Source of the DNA: Citrobacter enshiensis
GTDB lineage: Bacteria; Pseudomonadota; Gammaproteobacteria; Enterobacterales; Enterobacteriaceae
NCBI RefSeq assembly: GCF_029338175.1
Contig: NZ_CP119862.1
Span: 2,976,001 to 3,040,000, forward strand
DNA length: 64,000 nt
Direction of reading: 5' to 3'
Shown: piece after piece, positions 27,601-34,845 of the stretch
Layout of the letters: every line of letters begins with the position of its first letter
How positions within the stretch are numbered: the first letter of the stretch is position 1
Made by a program: the position numbers and the translations under genes
The notes under the pieces: model-generated
What the model saw: the letters and a program-made list of their open reading frames with translations, nothing else
What the model was told of the DNA's origin: nothing
The model's database searches: none

Positions 27601-28629
27601 TTAGTTGTAGCGCCTGCTGATGCCAGACGCGATATGACATTCAATGACGGCATTGTTGTCATCCCAGACCACCCTGGATTCAGGGCGAATTTGCGAATGA
27701 TGAACCATTGCCTTTTGCATAACCCTGCCCGGGTGGGCGCTTGCCATCTCCACGGCTTCGTCAAAGCTGGCGATATTCCAGTGCACCAGATTACGCACTG
27801 CCTGATCCAGGGTTAGACTGGATCCCGCCAGATTACTGGCACCCGGCTGGCGTACCGTACCATCGTCAGCAAGTTCCACCTTCACTCCGGCAAAAGAATA
27901 CATCCCAGAGTTCTTGCAGGCCGCAGCACTCATCGCATCCGTCACCAGAATCGAGCGGGCCAACGTTTTCGCGCGCAGAAGGTTTTTGAGCGCGAACGGG
28001 GGAATATGTAACCCATCAGCAATAAAGCAGGCATCCAGCGCATCGCAACTCAGTTGCGCCTGTAATGTGTTATCCAGCTTAGGTAACGTCTGAGGAATGC
28101 CATTACCAAGATGTGTACACAGACTGAGCCCCGCCTCAACTGCTTCCTGAAGTTGGGCGTAACCGACGCTGGAATGCCCAACCGCAACACGTTTTCCCCT
28201 TTCCGTTAACGCCCGCACAAACGCGCCGCTGGCATCAAATTCGGGGGCGCAGGTGACCAACAGAATCGGTCGTGAGAGTCCCTTTTCGATGTCATCAATC
28301 AGCCGAATGTCCGGAGCAAGCATATCTTGTGGAGGATGACACCCGGCATATCCCTCTGCCGGATTCAGGAAAGGTCCTTCCAGATGATATCCCGGGACCA
28401 TCAACGCCCCGAGCTTACTCCCGGTCACGGCTTTATCCAGCGCCTGAAAGCGCCTGATAAGCACAGGTCCGGAAGCCGTAATCAGCGTTGGCAGACAGCA
28501 GGTCACGCCGGTTTTCAGCATGGCTTCCAGCGCGAAGTCCAGCATTTCGGCTTCAATACTTTCATCATTGAAATCTACACCGGCAAACCCATTCACCTGT
28601 ATATCAAACAAACCTGGAGTGACTTTCAT
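27601..28629 (-). CDS. NagA-like amino-sugar-phosphate deacetylase
   Basis: Metal-dependent amidohydrolase of 342 residues related to N-acetylglucosamine-6-phosphate deacetylase. The metal ligands expected from NagA are visible: the glutamate in YHLEGPFLNP, the histidine in VGHSSVGY and the histidine in CTHLGNGIP, with the catalytic aspartate in VTDAMSAA. It is about 40 residues shorter than E. coli NagA at the N-terminus, beginning directly at PGLFDIQVNGFAG, so part of the small beta domain is missing. The start has an AGGGATG ribosome-binding site and lies 10 bases after the nagB-like stop, so the short form looks natural. The substrate may differ from GlcNAc-6-P. Confidence 0.82.
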   Translation of the reverse strand: MKVTPGLFDIQVNGFAGVDFNDESIEAEMLDFALEAMLKTGVTCCLPTLITASGPVLIRRFQALDKAVTGSKLGALMVPGYHLEGPFLNPAEGYAGCHPPQDMLAPDIRLIDDIEKGLSRPILLVTCAPEFDASGAFVRALTERGKRVAVGHSSVGYAQLQEAVEAGLSLCTHLGNGIPQTLPKLDNTLQAQLSCDALDACFIADGLHIPPFALKNLLRAKTLARSILVTDAMSAAACKNSGMYSFAGVKVELADDGTVRQPGASNLAGSSLTLDQAVRNLVHWNIASFDEAVEMASAHPGRVMQKAMVHHSQIRPESRVVWDDNNAVIECHIASGISRRYN

Positions 28630-28639
28630 CTTTCATCCC

Positions 28640-29380
28640 TTACGGTCTGGTCATAAGCGAGGCGGATTCATTATCCAAAAATACCTCGCAGGCAGCATGA
28701 CGTTGAACAATAGAGGCCGGAACAGTATTCACCACAGGGCCTTGCAGAGCATCTTTTACAGCCTGCGCTTTACGTGCATCCGGAATGCTCAGGATCAGCG
28801 CCCTGGAGAGCATAATCTGATGGATGCTCATGGAGATAGCGTGTGACGGCACCTCCTCTAAGCAACTGAACCATTTTTCGCCCAACTGCTGGCGGCGACA
28901 GGCTTCGTCCAGTTCAACCTTCAGATAAGGCACCGTTGTTGTAAAATCTGCCGGTGGATCGTTAAAGGCCAGATGACCGTTTTCACCGATCCCTGCAAAG
29001 CAAACGTCAATATCCTGCGCGCTAATCAATCGGTTCAGACGAGCAAGCTCCAGGTCAATATTCTCAGCAGAGCCATCAACTCCCACAAACTGGTGCAATC
29101 CAGAAAGCTTTTCGACAACACGTTCACGTAGATAACGCCGGAAACTGGCCGGATGATCTTCGCCTAACCCAATATATTCATCCAGATGAAAAATCGTCAC
29201 TCGCGACCAGTCAATATCCGCCTTGATGAGATTTTCCAGCATTTGAAACTGACTGGCTCCGGTCGCCAGAATAATGGCAATATGCGCTTTCTGAGCCAGC
29301 GCATTTTGTATCGCAAGAATACCGGCTTCCGCTGCTTTCACACCCAAAATGTCTTTATTGTCTGAAATAATGATATTCAT
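28640..29380 (-). CDS. NagB-like glucosamine-6-phosphate deaminase/isomerase homologue
   Basis: Protein of 246 residues in the NagB/6-phosphogluconolactonase superfamily. The phosphate loop (ATGASQFQML) and the catalytic DE pair D67/E68 in HLDEYIGLGEDHP are present. The motif that reads GNDGHIAFNEP in E. coli NagB is GENGHLAFNDP here, so the residues matching D141 and E148 are Asn and Asp while the ring-opening His is kept. The C-terminal helix is shorter than in NagB (266 residues). This points to a diverged enzyme that may act on another amino-sugar phosphate. It lies between the transporter and the NagA-like gene in one operon. Confidence 0.82.
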   Translation of the reverse strand: MNIIISDNKDILGVKAAEAGILAIQNALAQKAHIAIILATGASQFQMLENLIKADIDWSRVTIFHLDEYIGLGEDHPASFRRYLRERVVEKLSGLHQFVGVDGSAENIDLELARLNRLISAQDIDVCFAGIGENGHLAFNDPPADFTTTVPYLKVELDEACRRQQLGEKWFSCLEEVPSHAISMSIHQIMLSRALILSIPDARKAQAVKDALQGPVVNTVPASIVQRHAACEVFLDNESASLMTRP

Positions 29381-29424
29381 GTTTACCTCATTGATTAATT
29401 TTTAATACTGTCTCTGGACCCACA

Positions 29425-30762
29425 TTAATGATGTTCTTTCAATCCCTTCGCCATTTGCACTGCGACTAAGGTCAACAGGCTACAAAAGATCAGGTAATAG
29501 ATCAGAAGGGTCGGCTCTCCATCACCAAAGGTGATGAGTGCAGCGGCAATAACGGGTGTGGAACCCGCAAAAATGACGCTGTTAAGTTCACGCGATAACG
29601 CGATGCCAGAATAGCGGTACTGCGTCGGGAAGAGATTCGCAAGAAATGCCCCCTGAGCTCCCGACGTTGCGCCGTGTCCAATACCGTAAGCGATACACAT
29701 CCCGATGGTGGCCAGCACAATATCGCCGCTATTAAGAAACCAGAACAGCGGGAAAGCGAAGGCACCAAGGAAAATAGCGCCAAACGAGAAGACAACCGTC
29801 GTGCCATATTTATCGGCCATTTTTCCCATGACCGGCGTCATGAGGGTATTTACCGTCACGGCAATCATCAGTGCTATTAGCCCTTCAGATTTCGCCATCC
29901 CTAAGGTATTCGTCAGATAACTGATACTGAAAACGCTCAGCAAGTACCCATTTGCCTGGTGGCCCGCCAGACTGAAGAAACCGCAAATAAGGCTTTTAGG
30001 GCTGTTCATGATCAACGCTTTAATCGGGACGGCCTCGGTTTTCTTATTACTCTCGGCCTTCTCCATCGATTTTACGTATTCAGGCGTTTCATCCAGATGT
30101 TTACGGATATAAATAGCCACAATAAACAACACAATGGAGAACAGGAACGGAACACGCCATCCCCAGCTCATAAAGGCTTCATCCGGTAACTGGGTGACCA
30201 GGAAAAAGGCCAGCGATGAAAGAAGAATGGCCACGCCCGTGGAGGCATTGATCAGTGAAGTGTAAAACCCTCGCTGATTAGCAGGCACATATTCGGCAAC
30301 AAAGGTTTGCGCCCCCGCCAGTTCCGCGCCTGAACCAAACCCTTGCATCAGGCGGATAACGACCAGGGCAATGGTCGCCCAGATACCGATGTGGTGATAT
30401 GTCGGCAATAATCCCAATGCCAGTGTTGCAATCCCCATTAATAGTACGGCGAAAATCAGGGCGGGTTTACGCCCGTAACGATCACCAATATGCGCAATAA
30501 TCACCCCTCCCAGGGGACGTGAAACAAAGCCAACCGCAAAGGTTAAAAAAGCGGCCAGCGTTGCAATGGTAGGAGAGAGATTAGGGAAATAGAGTTTATT
30601 GATGACCAGCCCCGCAGCGGCGCCGTATAGCGAATAGTCGTACCATTCAATAACGGTGCCTGAGATGCTGGCAAACATGACTTTGCGAATCGTTTTTTTA
30701 CTGGCCCCCTGCTCTGCAGGGATATCCAGTATGCTACCTCGGTCTAAATTTGCTTCACTCAT
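29425..30762 (-). CDS. MFS transporter of the metabolite:H+ symporter (MHS) family
   Basis: Inner-membrane transporter of 445 residues with 12 predicted helices and the MFS signature between helices 2 and 3, IAHIGDRYGRKPALIFA. MHS relatives (ProP, KgtP, ShiA types) import organic acids, betaines or similar solutes with protons; WYDYSLYG in helix 1 is typical. It is the first gene of an operon with the NagB- and NagA-like genes, so the substrate is probably an amino-sugar derivative, although the family is not known to phosphorylate its cargo. The start at 30762 follows AGGGGGAG. Confidence 0.85.
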   Translation of the reverse strand: MSEANLDRGSILDIPAEQGASKKTIRKVMFASISGTVIEWYDYSLYGAAAGLVINKLYFPNLSPTIATLAAFLTFAVGFVSRPLGGVIIAHIGDRYGRKPALIFAVLLMGIATLALGLLPTYHHIGIWATIALVVIRLMQGFGSGAELAGAQTFVAEYVPANQRGFYTSLINASTGVAILLSSLAFFLVTQLPDEAFMSWGWRVPFLFSIVLFIVAIYIRKHLDETPEYVKSMEKAESNKKTEAVPIKALIMNSPKSLICGFFSLAGHQANGYLLSVFSISYLTNTLGMAKSEGLIALMIAVTVNTLMTPVMGKMADKYGTTVVFSFGAIFLGAFAFPLFWFLNSGDIVLATIGMCIAYGIGHGATSGAQGAFLANLFPTQYRYSGIALSRELNSVIFAGSTPVIAAALITFGDGEPTLLIYYLIFCSLLTLVAVQMAKGLKEHH

Positions 30763-30782
30763 TGCTCCCCCTGAACTTCATT

Positions 30783-30803
30783 AAACAATTGTTTTAAAAC
30801 AAT
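30783..30803. promoter_or_regulatory. Overlapping palindromes at the MFS-nag operon start
   Basis: Two overlapping perfect palindromes: AAACAATTGTTT (30783-30794) and ATTGTTTTAAAACAAT (30788-30803), only 20-40 bases upstream of the transporter start codon. Position and symmetry fit a repressor operator, possibly for the ROK regulator downstream. Confidence 0.5.
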
Positions 30804-30874
30804 AAAAAACATTGTCTGATCTGGATAACAAGCGGACATCAACCTCGCGTGCAATGACGGTATCACTACGGCAT

Positions 30875-30904
30875 CTATTTTTGAACACATGCGTTCAAAA
30901 ATAG
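30875..30904. promoter_or_regulatory. Perfect 30-base inverted repeat, candidate ROK operator
   Basis: Arms CTATTTTTGAAC and GTTCAAAAATAG, identical over 12 bases, separated by ACATGC. The T-tract and A-tract arms resemble NagC/Mlc-type operators, though the spacing is larger. It lies about 115 bases upstream of the MFS gene. It is a candidate binding site for the adjacent ROK regulator. Confidence 0.55.
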
Positions 30905-30910
30905 AGTTGT

Positions 30911-30932
30911 AAATGTGACAGCTGTCATGACA
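30911..30932. promoter_or_regulatory. CRP-like site upstream of the MFS-nag operon
   Basis: AAATGTGACAGCTGTCATGACA: the left half AAATGTGA matches the CRP consensus exactly and the right half TCATG matches three of five bases. Catabolite activation would suit a sugar-utilisation operon. Confidence 0.45.
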
Positions 30933-31066
30933 AACGGGATTTATGAGTAAAAATGGGTCTGAAAGGACGTCAGGTTCGACGGTGCCGGGAATGATATTCA
31001 GGTGACGGTTTCAATGGTGTGTCTGACGCGGGACTAGAATTTGTTGTGGTGACGGTACAAGCGATT

Positions 31067-31093
31067 CCCCCCGGCCTCACGCCGGGGGGTTTT
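31067..31093. terminator. GC-rich intrinsic terminator
   Basis: A 9-bp stem CCCCCCGGC / GCCGGGGGG with a CTCAC loop followed by TTTT on the plus strand. On the minus strand it lies 17 bases after the Sel1-repeat gene, so it most likely ends that transcript and may also insulate the divergent region. Confidence 0.65.
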
Positions 31094-31109
31094 AACCATT
31101 AAGACTGGA

Positions 31110-32522
31110 TTACATCTCTGGTTGATTGCGGTGCTGTTCGAAATAGTTCCTTGCCTTATCGTCCGCTTCTTTAAATGCGGCAGGCGTTAAATTCTGCTTT
31201 GCGCTCTCCATAGAGGTCTGCGCATCAAAATTTCCATTGGCGACGGCCACCGCAGTCCAGATATAGGCTTGCGCATAGTCCTGCTTCACCCCTTTCCCTT
31301 CCAGGTACATGCTTCCCAGCAAACCCTGAGCCCCTGCATTTCCCTTCCTGGCGGCTTTATCAAACCACTCAAGGGCTTTTTTATCGTCCTGGGCGACGCC
31401 AAGTCCTTCTAAGTACATCTTCCCAAGCTCCGTCTGAGAGCCTGTATCTCCCTGCTCAGCGGCCTTGCTAAACCACTCCATCGCTTTCTTATTGTCCTGA
31501 GCGGTTCCCTCTCCCTTTAAGTACATTGAGCCGAGCATGCCCTGCGCCAGCATATCGCCCTGGGGAGCGGCCTGGTTAAACAACGTAAACGCTTTCTGGT
31601 AATTCTGAGCAACACCGACGCCCTCGCCAATGTAATACATAACACCCAGCATGCTCTGACCCAGTGCATCGCCGTGGCTGGCGGCTTGCGTCAACAGCTC
31701 ACGCGCTTTTTTATGATCCATACCAACGCCATCACCCTCAAAGTACTTTCTGCCGAGTAAAGCCTGCGCCTTAGCATCTCCCTGCCCAGCCGCTTTACTC
31801 AATGCCTTGACGGTGTTGTAGCCCTCTAACAGCGCTTTATTGTTTTCAAGATAATGCTTCGCATCGGGATTTCCTCGTTCAACCGCCCGATGAAGCCACT
31901 CTATCGCAAGATAGTTTCCCCGTCCGGCCGCCTTACTAAGCCACTCAACCGCTTTCTTGTTTCCCTGTTCTGCTTCTTTGTTGAACCATTCAATGACCTT
32001 GCCGTCATACCACCGCGCCCCCTCACCATCGAAGTACATCAAGGCGAGGAAATAGCGCGCATCGGCATTTCCCTGTTCCGCAGCCTGGGTCAGCCATTCA
32101 ACGGCTTTCTTGTCGTCCTGCTGTACGCCCTGACCTTCGCAGTACATGGTGCCAAGGTAGTACTGCGCATCGACTTTCCCCTGCCCGGCTGCTTTGCTAA
32201 ACCACTCAGCCGCTTTCTTGTCATCCTTCTGCTCTCCCTTTCCCTCGTAATACATGAGCGCAAGAAGGTGCTGCGCATCCGCGTTTCCCTGCTCTGCAGA
32301 TTTGATTAGCCACTCGCGCCCTTTACTGAGGTCCTGCGGCACCTCTTTTCCCTTTAAATAAACGGCCGCAAGAACGAACTGTGCCTCCGCATCACCCGCC
32401 TCTGCCCCTTGCTGTAAAACAGTCATAGGCTCCTTTTTCCACTCTTTTGCGTGTCCCTGCGATGCGCCTACGCCCCATAATAAGCCGATGAAAGTTAAGG
32501 CGAAGAGAGGTCGAATGTTCAT
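31110..32522 (-). CDS. Secreted Sel1-repeat protein
   Basis: Protein of 470 residues. A signal peptide (FALTFIGLLWGVGASQGHA) precedes about eleven Sel1-like (SLR) repeats of 36 residues, for example GNADAQHLLALMYYEGKGEQKDDKKAAEWFSKAA split over successive copies. Two central repeats are irregular. Sel1 proteins serve as periplasmic or cytoplasmic adaptors; several type VI lipase immunity proteins are of this kind. Here it lies upstream of a decayed hydrolase gene and a HEAT-like membrane protein on the same strand. Its precise role is unknown. Confidence 0.85.
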   Translation of the reverse strand: MNIRPLFALTFIGLLWGVGASQGHAKEWKKEPMTVLQQGAEAGDAEAQFVLAAVYLKGKEVPQDLSKGREWLIKSAEQGNADAQHLLALMYYEGKGEQKDDKKAAEWFSKAAGQGKVDAQYYLGTMYCEGQGVQQDDKKAVEWLTQAAEQGNADARYFLALMYFDGEGARWYDGKVIEWFNKEAEQGNKKAVEWLSKAAGRGNYLAIEWLHRAVERGNPDAKHYLENNKALLEGYNTVKALSKAAGQGDAKAQALLGRKYFEGDGVGMDHKKARELLTQAASHGDALGQSMLGVMYYIGEGVGVAQNYQKAFTLFNQAAPQGDMLAQGMLGSMYLKGEGTAQDNKKAMEWFSKAAEQGDTGSQTELGKMYLEGLGVAQDDKKALEWFDKAARKGNAGAQGLLGSMYLEGKGVKQDYAQAYIWTAVAVANGNFDAQTSMESAKQNLTPAAFKEADDKARNYFEQHRNQPEM

Positions 32523-32821
32523 ATAACGTAATCCTTGTTAAGAAAAATGCACATAATGGAGATGGCACACTCACAATCCAACCTGTTTGGCCGACGGTTG
32601 TGATCTGTATCAGAACTATAAGTCGTCGACTTGATAAAACGCGGAAAAAATGCCCTTAAAATTCAGGGAATTCAACTGAAGCGTATGGCATTTATGCAGC
32701 GGACGCTGCCGCAGGGAATGCAAACAGTGGGGGGAATCCAGCACAGACCAGAGATACGGTTAGCCGAAACGCCCCCATTAATGAATGGTAACGGGCACTG
32801 CCTGTTGAAATAAGTTGGGCA
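32523..32821. other. Gene-poor gap with a short conserved-ORF remnant
   Basis: Roughly 300 bases between the Sel1 and HEAT-like genes. On the minus strand, about 32790-32672, a frame ends in the pattern NRISGLCWIPPTVCIPCGS then VRCINAIRFS and a stop. This tail recalls short Icd-like or satellite-phage-associated proteins, but there is no proper start. I treat it as a possible mobile-element scar and assign no function. Confidence 0.35.
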
Positions 32822-33571
32822 TTACGCCGGATTAGGTCCAAGTCGGGACAATAGCACTGCCGCACGAGCTGCGGTGTTCGGACCTGCCCCTTTTGCCTGC
32901 TCAGCGAAAGCAATAACTTGCGCTCGATGTGTCTTAAGTGCGGAAGCGTTGAACTCAGAAAGCACAACGACGGCATTGAAGATACCGTTCTCATTGGAGG
33001 GATGGCTTTTAGCAAAGGATATGATCGCATCAACCGCTCCAGGATCGTTCCGCCAACCTTGAATGATTTGCTGTGCAGCCGTTATACGGGTACTGGCATC
33101 TGATGCGAACAGATCCTGAAGTAGTGTCTCTATTCGCTGATCAATAGAGTTACGAGCGGCTTCCTGCACCGACTTATCCTTGTCTGTTTGTTCTATCGTG
33201 CGTGCCAACGCTGGGCCCTCTTCCGGGAGGGCAATTATCACCGCTTGAACGGCTAACTGACGTTCCTGTGGGTTCACACTGGTCAACGATTTCATAAGGG
33301 TATTAATGAGATTCGCCTGTGAAACACGCACACTCTCCCGAGCAAGCGCTCTATCGAGATCTGCGCGCTTTTCCTGGGATGCAATTTCTGCATCCTTGAT
33401 TGCCTGACCGATGAAGTAACCGGCCAGAGCAATAGCAGCAGGGATAAGGATCGCCGCAAGCGATGTAATGCGGTCCCAAACATCCTTATCGGAAAAAGAC
33501 ACAGCATGTTTTCTGGGCTGAGATCGCGTCGTATGAGAAGTTGAAGAAACACGAGAAGAAGGAGCACTCAT
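32822..33571 (-). CDS. Membrane-anchored helical-repeat protein
   Basis: Protein of 249 residues: a basic, Ser/Thr-rich cytoplasmic N-terminus, one membrane segment near residues 36-55 (SLAAILIPAAIALAGYFIGQ), a charged coiled-coil stretch, and then paired helices that look like degenerate HEAT repeats (NPQERQLAVQAVIIALP, DASTRITAAQQIIQGW). The family is not recognised. The gene begins one base before the hydrolase remnant ends, so the two were probably a unit. A role as an immunity or accessory partner of that hydrolase is possible but unproven. Confidence 0.65.
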   Translation of the reverse strand: MSAPSSRVSSTSHTTRSQPRKHAVSFSDKDVWDRITSLAAILIPAAIALAGYFIGQAIKDAEIASQEKRADLDRALARESVRVSQANLINTLMKSLTSVNPQERQLAVQAVIIALPEEGPALARTIEQTDKDKSVQEAARNSIDQRIETLLQDLFASDASTRITAAQQIIQGWRNDPGAVDAIISFAKSHPSNENGIFNAVVVLSEFNASALKTHRAQVIAFAEQAKGAGPNTAARAAVLLSRLGPNPA

Positions 33572-33955
33572 TCAAAACCTCCAGAAATTTATTCGCAACG
33601 CATCACGGATGGATCCAGAATGCACTCTCGGCAAATTGCTCACCATTCCACCCGTTGATTTTACCCGTACCAAAGCGAAAGTTATTCTCACCGGCTTGAC
33701 TCTGCAGCGGCGCGACCAATTCAGTACAGGGCGCTTCAGCTGATACGCCATGCTATTCCGGTAGCCCCGGTTCATTGAGCGAATGCCCCCCGCGAGTTCA
33801 ACTCTTCGCGTCACCTTGCCAGGTTTCCGTGGCATGTAGAGAGTCGATCCGATGTTAAACCCACAGAAAGGATCTGATGATGTTTCGTTACGTTCACCCA
33901 CAGTCATTGCATAGCCGCGGATATAGATGATGGGGTATCTGTGCATAACAAACAC
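33572..33955 (-). pseudogene. Truncated alpha/beta-hydrolase (lipase-like) N-terminus
   Basis: Reads as 127 residues. The first 40 or so (HRYPIIYIRGYAMTVGERN then DPFCGFNIGST) match the start of a family of large alpha/beta hydrolases or lipases whose N-terminus is YPIIYVRGF...DPYMGFNLGST. After LYMPRKPGK the sequence turns into unrelated basic residues and soon stops, so most of the hydrolase, including the nucleophile serine, is missing. This is most simply a deletion remnant. The neighbouring HEAT-like and Sel1 proteins may be what remains of a lipase locus. Confidence 0.55.
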
Positions 33956-34203
33956 TCTCTATTTGTATTACCTGATTGAAAATACAGGATAATTAGAAAC
34001 AAGCCTGGCTAGCGTGCAAAGCACGCAATCATTTGCTGATGAAATGAGTATTTATTGCCAGTATTTTCAGTTTATTATTGCTATCAAATTGGCATACTAA
34101 ATATTAACTTTCGTACTATTTTCATCTTAATAATCATGCAAAATAATGATGATAGCCTGTCTGCCGGATAACCAGGAAGGTACAGAAAATAAACTGACCA
34201 CGC
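33956..34203. other. AT-rich gap without recognised gene
   Basis: About 250 AT-rich bases between the hydrolase remnant and the IS630 remnant. I see no open frame of note and no clear repeats. It probably holds the promoter of the minus-strand hydrolase remnant. Confidence 0.4.
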
Positions 34204-34600
34204 TCAGCAATCTGTTGTTCCTCGAAATGCTGCAGGACAGCCCGCACAGATAAAAGAACGGGACATCCGTTTTGCGTTTAATGAGCTTTTGCTGCTGCCA
34301 CCTACGTAACTGACTTTTTCTGTACCACGGTGCAGCGCCCCGGCCAGATAATATTTTTCATTCTGCCCGGGAGTAATCACTCGTTTTTGATGCCCTCGCA
34401 GTTGCCAGTCCGCTCCGATTTTTGGATTGAGGTGGATATCCACTTCACCTTCATAAAATACCGGGTGCTCCACGTTGCATTCGTCCAACTCTTTATGGAT
34501 TGCGGCCATCTTTCCATTAATTTCGTCTGTTACCATTTGTGCTGAAACACGTGGGTTAGTAGGCTTCTGGCACTGCGAGCTAAGTTGCAATGTGTTGAAA
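34204..34600 (-). pseudogene. IS630-family transposase remnant
   Basis: The minus-strand frame contains the catalytic-core segment of an IS630 transposase: AAIHKELDECNVEHPVFYEG, then EVDIHLNPKIGADWQLRG, then TPGQNEKYYLAGALH and VSYVGGSSKSS. Full-length relatives continue with SALFISLLKRLK and the second and third acidic residues of the DDE triad; here the sequence breaks after KSS and ends in unrelated residues. The N-terminal DNA-binding part is also missing. It marks past insertion activity beside the RTX peroxidase gene. Confidence 0.8.
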
Positions 34601-34845
34601 AAATGACTAACTAAGTTTAGTGATTTATTTATCCAGCGGATTGAGCGTAGCAGTCTGTGACCTCCTTTCCCGGTTCCGTGTTTTTTGACGGGATTCGCTT
34701 TCTCACAAAACCGATATTTTACTGCAGGCGCCAGCATAAGCATTGATAACATAACTAAAAACACAGCATTATAAAGGTGGCTTTCGTTCCCTTTAATAAA
34801 TCTTTTAGTTCTGTTGGCGTATGCTGGCGCGACATCGTCTTCTCC

